Below are positions 23,436 to 35,400 of a DNA stretch of 64,000 nt, in pieces. A program made the translations under genes and the position numbers. Numbering within the stretch: position 1 is the first letter of the stretch; every line of letters starts with the position of its first letter. The notes beneath the pieces were generated by a model. That model worked only from the letters and a program-made list of their open reading frames with translations, had not been told where the DNA came from and did no database searches. Source of the DNA: Ashinkailepas kermadecensis (lineage: Eukaryota; Arthropoda; Thecostraca; Neolepadidae); assembly GCA_034440615.1 (NCBI GenBank), contig JAOTOM010004665.1:62001-126000 (forward strand). Direction: 5' to 3'.

Positions 23436-24480
23436 AACTAAATGGCACTGCACACGTGATTGTCCGGTTTCGGGGCAAGCGCGTCACCTGGCGTGACGAC
23501 ATAACCGCGTGAAGCCGACTCAATCCACACGGCTATCTGTGTGGCGCACGAAGTGCAGCCACGAAACGCTTTCTTTGAGCACAGGGATCGTGAGTACTTA
23601 TGAGGGAATATCGAGATGAAGGGTGATCAAAATCGAAATTAAAAGCACGTCTATTGCTCAGTAAAATAGATCGCAAAGCAGTGTAAGCGGAGCAGTTATT
23701 AACTTTTGAAAGGCGTGACGGCCGGGTCGAGTCGAGCTTAGTCTAGTCTAGTCTAGTCTAGTCTAGCCAGGTCAGCTTGCACATATGACTTTGTCTTATA
23801 TTCACGGGAGTAGACTTGTTTGAGCTTTCATCCCGCTCGCAAATGGAAAAAACACGATGGTCATGTCTCGAAGTACACGCTTCTGGGCAAGAGTGTGAGC
23901 AACAGACTAAGTCACGCTTAAAATAGTCGTCTTCCAGCCGTCCCCACACCCCGGCACGATGGCCCTGTTTGTACAGTTGTTCAGTTCACAGCCATACCAA
24001 TGAAGCCTATCGAGACACGCGTATGCTTGGACACCACACACACGCACGAACACACACACCTTAACTCCTGCAAATCCGCTCAACAATTCGCCAGTAGCAC
24101 GTCTCAGCCTTGGTCGAGCACCAGCACGTGTACCAAGTGTACCTGCGGCGCCTGGTGTGTGTGTGTGTGTGTGTGTGTGTGAGCAGCTGTAGCAGCGTCG
24201 ACAGCCCGGCGGGGTGCGCGGCGGCTCCACACTCCACCGGCCCGCCGCTGCGTAGGGTACCGGTACGGCGTCCGGTAGGGCGCGCCTCTCAAGTTCGCCG
24301 CCGCCTCAAGGTGAGCCGCATTTTTTCCGCAGGCGGCGGCGGCGACGGCGACGTTGGCGGCGGCGGCGGCGCCCCAGCGACCGCGCCGGGCGTAGGTACT
24401 AGCCGCCACGCAATGGGCGACCGAGACGCCAGTTAGGCCAGCCGCCGGCCGTTCGGTGCATCAGCCGGTCGGCGTGTAAT
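23436..24480. other. No gene recognised; two microsatellites
   Basis: A (GTCTA)n tract lies at 23739-23766 and a (GT)n tract at 24155-24181. The GGCGGCG-rich stretch at 24325-24375 is low complexity. No splice-supported coding region was found. Confidence 0.5.
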
Positions 24481-24483
24481 GGC

Positions 24484-26150
24484 GCGCCGCCACTGCCAAC
24501 AGCCGCCAGCCACGGGACCAACAGCCGCCAACCACGGGACCAACAGCCGCCAGCCGCGGGACCAACAGCCGCCAGCCGTGGGACCAACAGCCGCCAACCA
24601 CGGGACCAACAGCCGCCAACCACGGGACCAACAGCCGCCAGCCACGGGACCAACAGCCGCCAACCACGGGACCAACAGCCGCCGCCACTGCCAACAGCCG
24701 CCAGCCGCGGGACCAACAGCCGCCAACCACGGGACCAACAGCCGCCAGCCACGGGACCAACAGCCGCCAACCACGGGACCAACAGCCGCCGCCACTGCCA
24801 ACAGCCGCCAGCCGCGGGACCAACAGCCGCCAACCACGGGACCAACAGCCGCCAGCCACGGGACCAACAGCCGCCGCCACTGCCAACAGCCGCCGCCACT
24901 GCCAACAGCCGCCAGCCACGGGACCAACAGCCGCCGCCACTGCCAACAGCCGCCAGCCACGGGACCAACAGCCGCCAGCCACGGGACCAACAGCCGCCAG
25001 CCGCGGGACCAACAGCCGCCGCCACTGCCAACAGCCGCCGCCACTGCCAACAGCCGCCAGCCACGGGACCAACAGCCGCCAGCCACGGGACCAACAGCCG
25101 CCAGCCACGGGACCAACAGCCGCCAGCCACGGGACCAACAGCCGCCGCCACGGGACCAACAGCCGCCAGCCACGGGACCAACAGCCGCCAGCCACGGGAC
25201 CAACAGCCGCCAACCACGGGACCAACAGCCGCCGCCACTGCCAACAGCCGCCGCCACTGCCAACAGCCGCCGCCACGGGACCAACAGCCGCCGCCACGGG
25301 ACCAACAGCCGCCGCCACGGGACCAACAGCCGCCAGCCACGGGACCAACAGCCGCCGCCACGGGACCAACAGCCGCCAGCCACGGGACCAACAGCCGCCA
25401 GCCACGGGACCAACAGCCGCCAACCACGGGACCAACAGCCGCCGCCACTGCCAACAGCCGCCGCCACTGCCAACAGCCGCCAGCCGCGGGACCAACAGCC
25501 GCCAACCACGGGACCAACAGCCGCCAACCACGGGACCAACAGCCGCCAACCACGGGACCAACAGCCGCCGCCACTGCCAACAGCCGCCAGCCACGGGACC
25601 AACAGCCGCCAGCCGCGGGACCAACAGCCGCCAGCCGCGGGACCAACAGCCGCCAGCCAAGGACCAACAGCCGCCAACCACGGGACCAACAGCCGCCAGC
25701 CACGGGACCAACAGCCGCCAACCACGGGACCAACAGCCGCCAGCCGCGGGACCAACAGCCGCCAGCCGCGGGACCAACAGCCGCCAGCCGCGGACCAACA
25801 GCCGCCGCCACGGGACCAACAGCCGCCAGCCGCGGGACCAACAGCCGCCAGCCGCGGGACCAACAGCCGCCGCCACTGCCAACAGCCGCCGCCACGGGAC
25901 CAACAGCCGCCGCCACTGCCAACAGCCGCCAGCCACGGGACCAACAGCCGCCAACCACGGGACCAACAGCCGCCAGCCGCGGGACCAACAGCCGCCGCCA
26001 CTGCCAACAGCCGCCAGCCACGGGACCAACAGCCGCCAGCCACGGGACCAACAGCCGCCAACCACGGGACCAACAGCCGCCGCCACTGCCAACAGCCGCC
26101 GCCACTGCCAACAGCCGCCGCCACGGGACCAACAGCCGCCGCCACGGGAC
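24484..26150. repeat. Minisatellite, 22/21/19-bp units, about 78 copies
   Basis: The units are CAGCCGCCAGCCACGGGACC-AA (22 bp, with AACCAC, AGCCAC and AGCCGC variants), CAGCCGCCGCCACGGGACCA-A (21 bp) and CAGCCGCCGCCACTGCCAA (19 bp), in mixed order. Neither strand of any unit contains TAA, TAG or TGA, so long frames of 543-592 residues appear on the minus strand and 575 on the plus strand. They are products of the repeat. Confidence 0.98.
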
Positions 26151-27500
26151 CGTCACGGCACATGATCTGGCCAACGGATTGTCTCGCGAAGGCGGTCGGG
26201 ACGTGAATCATCCCGCCAGCTGATGAACCGGAGAGACAAGTGGCGGACCTGTGTCGGCCGTTAGATCCGTGACGAGCCAGATGATGGTCACAGATCGGCC
26301 GCCTGCAACCTCAATGGGCACTAGTGTGTGTGTGTGTGCTTTGTGCATCTCACACGAGATACTCGAATAATATATTAACTGCAGGAGAAAATCTCCCACC
26401 CAGTGGACTGGATTTGCCCCTCCAATGAGGTCCATCTTTCCCCCTCCAGTGAGAAGTGTTCTAGTAAAAAAATGGTGACAGGAACTTAACTTCTTAGTGC
26501 GGTAGCAACATAAGGATTGGTAACCAACATAAATCGCGCAAGAGTAGCAATAATAATGGCACAAAAAGTCGAAAACAAACAAGCGTGGCCAGAATGCAAA
26601 ATGCGTTCGAACCTAGTTAGCTTAGTGTAAAAAAAAACGGTTGTGTGATTCATACTTTTGCAAGCACGTCATCTCCATGGGAGTTTTCTGATTAAAAAGT
26701 GCCGTGTTTAGTTCACAAGTTTTTTTTCTGCAGCACATTGTATGTATCTAGCCCTGGATGGAGGCGGATTCAATAATCTTGATAGTAGAGGGTGGGGGAG
26801 CACTAGTGTATAGGAACGCCATTGATTGAGATAACTTCGAGGGGAGGAGTGCACTCGAGTGTCCCCGGTGGGGCACCTTTTCTGCTCAGAAACCTTGCAC
26901 ATAAGCAACCTACATCTTGCGGCCTTCGGCCGAACAAAATTCAAGGCGGTGTCGTTTTACCAGTCAGAGGGGCGCCGTCTTTCTAGGGGGATCAATGCGC
27001 CCCCTTGGATCTGCCACTGTGCCTGGATGGTTGCCCTCCAAAATGCAGTAGCAGCAGTCATGTAGTGCTTCCATGGTCGTAGATGCCATACAATATAGCA
27101 AGGTAGCCAGCGTGAACAAAGGTAAGTCGGTTTTTATCTCGTGAAGACAAGGTGAAGACATGGCGGTGATATATATCCTCAGGAGCATAGCAACTCTGCA
27201 TTAGTTGGGGATGGGCCGGGCCGCGGTCGGCATCAGGCCATTTGCTGCCGAACTTCCCTATACACCACCCTGCAGATGCCTTTGTGCACAATTCGCGCTT
27301 TAGAGCTGATTTTGTTGCTAAGAGGGAAGGGGGCGGCAGCACATGCATTAACTCAGACCCTTGCAAGCACTGGGGATGGGAATAAGGGAAGAGGTCACGG
27401 CCATGACCAATCAAATGTGCTCGGGCCTGGGATGCCATTCAAGGTTGGGGAACACAATGGAGGGGGGGTGGGGGTGGAAATTGAGATTGCGCTGCCTGCT
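26151..27500. other. No gene recognised
   Basis: Unique-looking intronic sequence with a short (GT)n tract near 26327. The minus frames at 26208-26582 and 27058-27438 are not protein-like and lack splice sites. Confidence 0.4.
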
Positions 27501-27501
27501 T

Positions 27502-27912
27502 CCACCGTACTCACCATACCCGGGCCCGGCGCTGTCTACTCCGACCGTCCTCACCATACCCGGGCCCGGCGCTGTCTACTCCGACCGTCCTCACCATACC
27601 CGGGCCCGGCGCTGTCTACTCCGACCGTCCTCACCATACCCGGGCCCGGCGCTGTCTACTCCGACCGTCCTCACCATACCCGGGCCCGGCGCTGTCTCCG
27701 ACCGTTCTCACCATACGGCCCGACCGTCCTCACCATACCCGGGCCCGGCGCTGTCTACTCCGACCGTCCTCACCATACCCGGGCCCGGCGCTGTCTACTC
27801 CGACCGTCCTCACCATACCCGGGCCCGGCGCTGTCTCCCTCACCGCCCGGCGCTGTCTCACCGCTACCCGGGCCCGGCGCTGTCTACTCCGACCGTCCTC
27901 ACCATACCCTGG
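27502..27912. repeat. Minisatellite, 40-bp unit, about 10 copies
   Basis: The unit is CCGTCCTCACCATACCCGGG then CCCGGCGCTGTCTACTCCGA. Each unit has the 10-bp palindrome CCGGGCCCGG. Two shortened units occur at about 27690-27720 and 27835-27860. Confidence 0.96.
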
Positions 27913-28975
27913 GTCCGACGCCACCTTCCTGACACCTATCAAAGTCGGATACGTTCTTACCTACCGCCATTTGGCCCTTAGTCATACTCCCAGAATGAAT
28001 TGAGGCGAGAACTAGGCGGAGCTGCCCCGCACGTGTCGGCAGACAGCACTGCAGGTGGAGCGGTTCGCACTCACAAACTACTTGCTCACCGCTCCACTAG
28101 TTCCGCAGTTGACGACTTGCCAAGTAGGTATGCATCATACTGGGACATTCACCCCGCTTACTTGAGCAACGGAACTTCAGAATACGATGCGATTAGGAAA
28201 ACTTACGAGAAGGTTGCTCTTGTAGAGGAGCTTATGACATACCAAAGCGTCCGAAATGGCAAACAATATTTTCGTAAGTTTTCCCAATCGCATCGAATAA
28301 GGAATTTCGCTGCTCATGTAGACGTGGTAACAGAGGCATGTCTGCCTGTAACTCCTGGACAGAGTTGGCAGCACTGCAGTATATCTTCCTGCAAATATGG
28401 CACAGACCTGGCAGTCATTGCAAGCTATGACCGCTACTGTGCATAGTGTAACAAAACAACGTTTTTTTGTTCGGTGTGAGACATCGAAAAGAGTAGAGTA
28501 CGATGCCAAAATTTGCCATGGAAACATGTAAGTTCAAATATCCTTTCAGTCAGACAAGCTCAATGTTGAGCCAATTTCATAGGTACTAAGTGCATGTCTT
28601 CGTTTACTTCGGTAAACACCTAATAAATGGATGCCCATATTAACGATAATGACAACAATACCATACTATCAACAAATGCTATTGCATAACGGGCCACACC
28701 ATAATCCCTTTACCTGGAATCGTGCTACCATATGTTTGTGCATCACAATCGGTAATGAGCTTATGACGCTCACACACGAAAAATTGTTAGGAGCGAGGCC
28801 CGACGACTTCATAAACACAAAACAAAACACGATACCGATGCCTCTTTGTGAAGAATGTGTTTCCAGTGTTCAGGAATTCCACCCTATTTCACGATTAATT
28901 TATCGCTGACTGTACATGAAAAGCTGATGCATGAAAAACATTGTGCTCTTGCTTAATGGATCTGGTGCAAATTTG
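27913..28975. other. No gene supported; contains a hairpin
   Basis: A plus frame at 28000-28446 (148 residues) includes some protein-like stretches (for example TYEKVALVEELMTYQSVRNG) but has no recognisable domain or splice pair, and it overlaps the inverted repeat at 28186-28294. Coding status is unresolved. Confidence 0.3.
28186..28294. repeat. 23-bp inverted repeat with 63-nt loop
   Basis: The arms at 28186-28208 and 28272-28294 are reverse complements at 22 of 23 positions (GATGCGATTAGG... and ...CCCAATCGCATC; the mismatch is A/C-type). The 109-nt unit could fold as a long hairpin in RNA or be the remains of a small inverted-repeat element. Confidence 0.85.
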
Positions 28976-29045
28976 GTTAGTTAGTTATTTTGGGCTTTAG
29001 GGCGCATTGACTGCATTGGTCATTTAGCGCCCATAACGATACTAA
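28976..29045 (-). mobile_element. LINE 3'-tail fragment, best-preserved copy
   Basis: Preceded by GTTAGTTAGTTA, which is a short tandem tail when read in reverse. Then come GGGCTTTAGGGCGCATTGAC, TGCATTGGTCATTT and AGCGCCCATAACG. The ends are a partial inverted repeat (GGGCGC / GCGCCC), so the tail may form a hairpin. Confidence 0.6.
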
Positions 29046-31134
29046 TTATTTTAAAAACGATACATCGCATATTCTAGCAAAATCAGCAGAATAGTACAAA
29101 TTTGGTGGTTGATTTCAATAAATGGTTCTGCTCCACGGAGATCTCTATATTTTGTTCATGTGTACGCGCACAAAGAAGCGTTTTACCACTCCACAATACT
29201 TTTTATTTAACCACACAGGTTGTTTTTGCTCAGCCGGTACGGGTTTGGGCGGTTATTCCAGATAGTAGTGCGAGTCATCCGACTCCATCATCACACTTTC
29301 CTGTAGTCATGATGGTTCTTGAGGACCACGTCTACACACTCTGTAGTAAAACCAGGCTCTCGCTAGGAGACCCTAGGGCTTTCCTGTGGTCATGACGGTT
29401 CTCGAGTATCTCGCCTACCACGATAACATGTTCACGAAGTTAATTGCTGCTCTGTATTATACTGGTATCTAGCAACCGATGGCGGATGGCCGAACGTACG
29501 TCATGTACGCTCGGCCGACTAACAAGTCTAACAGACCCCCCCCCCCCTCGGATCGGCCGGACAGTCCAGCGTCGACAGCTCTCCATCGACTCATGAAGGG
29601 GGGGGGGGGGGAGGAGGGGTGGGGTGCGCTTAACGCCACCATGCCGTTTCCCCAGGAAACTCGAGAACGATACAACACAGCGTCTTCAAGCTTTCAGCAG
29701 CCCTTCACCCGTCAATGTTACACTTTAATTACAATATGTCATCTCTACCACGATAGTTAGTTCGTAGCCTGGACTGTCATGGTCTCTTAGCCCAGGTGGC
29801 GGTAGTCGTTCCTGTCCTTCCTTCTCTCAACCGGACCACCACCTGAGTTTGCGACAGGGAAAACAGAGGACCTTTAGTCTGCGGGACAATTAGGAGCAGG
29901 GTGGAGTCATGGGGAACGCTCCCGACACTACCTTCGGCGCCCTAATCATGCCCGTGTCCCGTCGCCTGGGTGATGTACTGTCCATTGACGCCAGTGCCTG
30001 TCCCTTGCCCTCTGATCTCAGAGTCTTGCTTGGCTATGGTCGGCGATCTGGTTCACCCATGCGACCCCCTCCCAAGGCACCGCGGTGTGTGTGCGGGTCG
30101 CTCCCCCACCACACAGACACCGCGCTGCCGGGTCAGCGCCGTAGTGCTGCCGTGGCTAAGATTTGAACTTTTTCGTGGTAAAAGATTATCCCAGTTGGTT
30201 CTATTTTAGTTCAGGCAATTCTTCATCACCAGTTATGACGTCATTAAGGAGACCACGCTTTCCGTTTCAACGCTCTGAATTCGATATACGCTCCGGTTAA
30301 TTGGCTAGAGCTGCATGCTTTTATATCGACATTTACACAGTGTATCCAATGCAGAGGTCTCGTGTTTCGGTGTCCTCGCACGACAATGTAAGCGCTCGTT
30401 TGCTCGTTACGCTCGCACGGGTCGCCGGCCGAAGTACGCTGTACACATGGCGGGGATAGCACGATGTCTCCACACCTGGTGAACAGAGCACTGCTCCAGT
30501 GGCAGGTGGCGCTGTGTCTTCGGGGCACGCCCTCGGATCCACGCGCGTGGTCAGTCAGACAGATCATGCCCGCGAACATGATGCCGCAGGGGTTGGTCGG
30601 TCAGGGTCACTCAAGTGGCACCGAAAACGCCGGCCGGTTCGTGCCATCTTTCCGGCAGAAAGCGGCCAAGGAAAAGGTAACCGTGGCCAGACCTAGGCCA
30701 TGGAACTGCCAAACTTGACACGGGCGTAGTAACCGACTGCGCGACCGAGGTGGTCGCGGTATAACAAATACTCTTCCAAAGTAAAGATGTCACACACGAG
30801 TCCCCGCATCGCACCGTGGTGTGTGCGTGTGTTGATGTGCTCACGACGATATGTTCGCTGCTGCTGTGTACATGATACATTTTGGGCGCAAAATGATCCT
30901 GGTATTCGACGCCCCCATAAGCTCCAATTCATCAGCATGATATAAATTTGAATATGAATCGGGGGGGGGGGGGTATCGTGATTATTAGGTGTGCCTACAA
31001 CCACTGACCGAACATATATGTTGCAAATGAGGCCTGAAGTATCATGGTTGGGCATGGTTTATTGGGATCCGGATAATTTACTAAGAAAAATGCCAATTTT
31101 CAATCCAGATGGTGGGAAGGGCAGCACGCTGGCG
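29046..31134. other. No gene recognised
   Basis: Unique-looking intronic sequence with poly-C/poly-G tracts at about 29527-29537, 29597-29611 and 30961-30973. Frames at 29909-30166 (plus) and 30244-30579 (minus) are not supported. Confidence 0.4.
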
Positions 31135-31925
31135 TAGGGTAGAGTGGGGTAAGATGCCCAGTCGGGTAAGACGCCTACCACCCTCTTCCGGCCAAACTAT
31201 GTAACTATTTGTATTGCTATTATTCTTGTTAAGCAGAAGCCTTTTCAAAACAATAGTGCACAGAACCGAATATCTTAGGAAAGTCTCCCTAATTTATAAT
31301 GAGTTTGTTTTTCCCCTTATGTTAAAAAAATTCACTGTTTTTGAAAGCTCTGTTATTTGTAGTCAATGCGGCCTACATGCAATTTCTTTGTGGCTTGATT
31401 TCCGATAGTATTCAAACGTTATGTGAGCTAGTGTGCCGCGCCATGATTTCCCAAATATTTTGATGATATTTGATAAAAACGTTCCCTATGTCTGGGGGTA
31501 AGACGCCCACCAACGTCTGGGGATAAAGCGCCCACTGGGCGTCTTACCCCGTGTCAGGTGGGCGTCTTACCCCTCGAGCAAGATAGGTAGGATTGGATAG
31601 GGAAAGGATAGGTTGCGATGAAGATTGGCGGTGGTGCTGCTGACAGCGACCGTTGAGGATTCAAGATTGTTAACGGTGCATTGTTAATGGGACATTAGGA
31701 ATCGTTAAGCAGTAATAAACATAACATTGTTGAAAAGTGCATTTTATTGGGGGTCAGAAGCAGCACAAAGGGCGAGATCATTTTCTTCATTTCTCGTGCA
31801 TAAATTGACCTATCCGAATATGTAGCTATTGATGAGTGTATGTCAAGATTATAATTTGATAAGTGTGTGTGACTCGATCATTTCCGACATTACAACCTTC
31901 AACCGACATCTTTTCTTTCCATCTT

Positions 31926-32199
31926 CACTTGCGGATCCAGGAAGCGGCCCACGAGGGGCTTTAATAGCAGACGGGGACATACACTTCATTTCTCGTACAT
32001 TTAACATAATCTCATTGGAGTGCCTACTGTCGCTAGGGTTTGGAGTGCCTACTGTCGCTAGGGTTGGAGAGAAGGTTGCGCGACAACAATGCACATTAAA
32101 AATGTTCTTTTCAAGAACTGCAGCATTTGATCATTTCATAAAGAATTCGTTTATTTTAGGATGTTGCGAAATGTCTCCTTTTTCCTCCTGGATCCGCTT
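31926..32199. mobile_element. Possible small hAT-type MITE
   Basis: The ends are CACTTGCGGATCCAGGA at the left and TCCTGGATCCGCTTGCG at the right, close to inverted copies of the hAT end seen at 33685. The flanks TCCATCTT and TCCAATTT match at 6 of 8 positions, which would be a degenerate 8-bp target duplication. It lies in the 5' region of the pogo element. A duplicated GGAGTGCCTACTGTCGCTAG is inside (about 32018 and 32041). Confidence 0.5.
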
Positions 32200-33684
32200 G
32201 CGTCCAATTTTGCTGTGAATTGCTCTCCACTCGCTACGTTCGAACCACCTAGTCTACGCTCACTTTTTACATAATATGGGAATAACTTATCAACGGAAGT
32301 CGGCACGTGCCAGCGACGGCGAAGATGCACTCCAAAAAGCTCTCGCCAAGCTCGAAAAGGGCAAACGGCTTGCGCCCTCGGCTAGGAAGTACGGCGTGCC
32401 CAGAAGGACCCTCCGTCGGCACCGAGATGGTCGTGTGCGTTCGCCGGGGCAAGTGTCGCTGGGTCGCTTCAAGCCAGAGATCGAAAAACTGGAACAACGT
32501 CTGGTTTCGTATCTGAGGCAGATGGAGAAAACCTTCTTCGGCCTCTCTACCAAAGACGTTTGCCGACTCGCGTATGCACTGGCCAAGCGGGAGGGCATTG
32601 CCCACAGGTTCAACTGTGAGAAAGAAATGGCCGGATTTGACTGGCTGCTGGGCTTCATGAAGCGGCATCCTGATATGTCTATCCGTAAGCCTCAGCCCAC
32701 CGGTATCAACCGCTGCATCTGGTTCAACCGGGAGGACGTCAACCGCTTCTTCGAAATATATAAGGAAGAGCTGCAGAAGTGTGGGGCGACGGAAAACAGG
32801 ATCTGGAATGCCGACAAAACGGGCATCACCACGGTCCACAGGCCACAGTCGGTGCTGGCCGAGAGAGGGCGGCGCAGAGTGGGCAGAATCACAAGTGCTG
32901 AGAGAGGCAGCAACGTCACCGTCATGTGTGCCGTCAGCGCCAGCGGCTAGTACGCGCCACCAATGTTCATCTTTCCCAGAAAGCGGATGAACGAGTCGCT
33001 CATGAACAATGCACCACCAGGGTCAGTGGGTGCCGCGACGCCGTCTGGGTGGATGGACGCCGACGCCTTCATGGTGTCGGCTTGAACATTTCACTCAAGT
33101 GGTGAAGTCCAGCCCAGAGGAAAAGCATATCCTGATCCTGGATGGACACAACAGCCACAAATCACTGGCTGCGATTGACTGCGCCAGAAATTACGGCATT
33201 GTCATGATAACCCTGCCGCCCCATTGCACCCGCCGCCTTCAGCCACTGAACGTCAGCGTCTTCAAGGCACTGAAGTCAGCTTACAACGCCTCAGCAAACA
33301 GCTGGATGTCGGAGCACCCAGGCCGCCGCATCACCCACTTTGAGGTGGCTAGTCTCTTCAGCCGGGCGTACAACAGGATCGCCAACATCGAGAAAGCGAC
33401 CAACGGCTTCAGGCACACCGGCTTGTGGTCGCACGACAGCCAGGTGTTCTCCGACGAAGACTTCGCTGCTGCGGAGATCCTGACGGAAGAGCACGCACCC
33501 GAGGACGCTGATGCACTACCAGCCGCTGTCACACAAGAGAGGACCAGCCGGATGCCGCTGACGCCACGACTGGCGACGCTACCAGCAGCTCCGTGGTGAA
33601 CGACGCAACTGCTCCGGCATCCGCTAGTGATACGCTAGGTAGGTACATTTTGCCATATTATCGCTAAATTTAAGTGTACCTACA

Positions 33685-34758
33685 CACTGGCGGATCTAGC
33701 CCACCGGTTTGGGGGGGGGGCAACTTTCGGTTTTCGGCGTCAGCCCCCCCCTCCCCCTCCCCAGTGGCGTACCTAGGAATTGCATCAGGGAAGGGGTCGA
33801 AAGGATTTGGAGGGTGCCCATTATCCCACTATTTTTGGTTAAAAGCACCGGATTTCGACCACTATTTGGCAGAAGGGCCCATTAAAAAAAAAAATGACAA
33901 CATAATTTCCTGTGTAGGGGCCACCGCCTACCTCCACCGTTTGTTAGTTACCGGATTTTTGTTCTTGTGTTCCAAAACGTTCACGTTCACGTTCAACGTC
34001 TTGTACCACGTAAACGTTCGTGCACGTGTACACACTGGTGGATCCGATTTGTCAACTTTTGCTGTAAGCAGAACTTGAGCAGCATGGAACCCTCGATGTG
34101 TGTCAGAATCTACTATGCTACGATATTGGCTTCCAAACAATTTTTTTTAACCTTTTAAATTGGAGATTGTTTCATTCAAACGCTATTTTTACCTCGGCAA
34201 AGGCTACTGCATTTTAATTTAGTTTACTTCTGTTGGTTTCGGGGGGGCAAAGACACTATGCCCCCCCTTTTAAGCGCTTCGGGGGGGGCATGGCCGAAAT
34301 GGCCCCTCCCTGGATCCGCTAGTGTCCTCTTGCTATTCTTCTTGAAAAAATCAGTCAATGTAGCCTGTCTCTTCATCTTAGCAACCCCAACACCAACATA
34401 CGAAACATGCTGCTCAACTGGGCTTCTTCTTCTTCTTGACTTCATGAACCTATCTGACGAAGGAATAATGAAACTGCTGATTTCGTCATCTCTTGCTGTA
34501 AGCAGAACTTCAACAGCATAGAACCCTCGATGTGTCAGAATCTACTATGCTACCATATTGTGCTTCCAAACAATTATAACAAAATACCTTTAAAATTGGA
34601 GATTATTTCACCCAGAACGCTATTCTTTAACCTCAGCAAAGGTTACTGCATTTTAATTCAGTTTACTTTTGTTGGTTGGGGGGGCAAAAGACACTATGGC
34701 CCCCCTTTGAAGCGCTTGGGGGGGCATGGCCGGAATGGCCCCCCTGGATCCGCCAGTG
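33685..34758. mobile_element. hAT-superfamily element with 8-bp target duplication
   Basis: The ends CACTGGCGGATCTAG and CTGGATCCGCCAGTG are inverted copies, and the perfect 8-bp duplication TACCTACA flanks them (33677-33684, 34759-34766), as expected for hAT. On the minus strand at 34325-34379 an ATG in a good context opens MKRQATLTDFFKKNSKR, typical of the first residues of ZMYM1-like hAT proteins, which then runs straight into a second hAT end. That second end and its inner 275 bp (34057-34324) are a direct duplicate of the right end of the outer element (34493-34758), so one hAT copy inserted into another. No transposase catalytic region remains. Confidence 0.85.
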
Positions 34759-34903
34759 TACCTACATCGGCAACAAGACTAAATAGTTTTCCACTTTTTC
34801 AGATGTCGATGAGTTTTAACTTTGATATGAGAACTTTTTTTCAAATTATTATCAGGCCATCGCTAAAACATAATTAATTACGCCTTTATTCAGCTTCATT
34901 CAT

Positions 34904-35064
34904 AAGGGGACGAGTGGTCTAGGGGTAAGCTGCTCGTCTCACAATCGAAAGGTTGTGGGTTCGAGTCTCACCTGTCGCTACTCTTCGCCCGCGACCAATC
35001 GGCGTGAGAGATTGGCGACGCTACATGACTCAACGGTCGACGTGTCGTAAAACCAATAACCAAC
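34904..35064 (+). mobile_element. Full-length tRNA-derived SINE with target duplication
   Basis: Best copy of the main SINE. The tRNA-like head has box A (TGGTCTAGGGGTAAGCTGC) and box B (GGTTGTGGGTTCGAGTCTC). The box A region resembles tRNA-Pro most. The core is GAGATTGGCGACGCTACATG and the tail is GTCGTAAAACCAATAACCAA. The flanking duplication CAGCTTCATTCAT is at 34891-34903 and 35065-35077. It is inserted in the candidate intron of the pogo transposase and so is younger than that element. Confidence 0.93.
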
Positions 35065-35400
35065 CAGCTTCATTCATTCATAAGTTTTTATCCCCTCATT
35101 TGAAAGTTTTCCGGTCACTATTTTTCCGATCACTACTTTTTATGTCGGGTCACTTCACATTCCAGCTAAGAAATAATCCTAGATTCCCAATGTCAGGTGC
35201 CACGTCGTCTGATGGATAAGCTGGACCACTGCCTGTGGCGGATTCCGGATCCAGTGTGGAGCTGCTGACGCCATTCAGGCCCGCTACAACCTGGAAGCGC
35301 ACGCCGAGGGCGGAGCATGCCGAGGTGCTGACCTCCTCGCCTTACAAGAGGAAGCTGGAGGAAAGGCGTCTCTCGAAGAAGGTGGCGAAGACGCAGAAGC

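Larger units (their letters stand above)
33639..35196 (+). other. Candidate transposase intron carrying nested insertions
   Basis: GTAGGT at 33639 and TGTCAG at 35191-35196 are usable donor and acceptor sites. Joining CTAG to GTGCC keeps the transposase frame: the linker ending ASASDTL continues as GATSSDG, then a stop, then AGPLPVADSG. Inside lie the hAT element and a full-length SINE. The unique remainder is about 320 bp, a normal size for a small intron before the insertions. Confidence 0.6.

Noticed and set aside
24399..26211. Three overlapping minus-strand frames of 543-592 residues and one plus-strand frame of 575
   Set aside because: They are translations of a stop-free 22/21/19-bp minisatellite. 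The same peptide motifs appear in all frames, and there is no domain or start context.
28000..28446. 148-residue plus-strand gene
   Set aside because: No recognisable domain or splice pair, and part of it is an inverted repeat.
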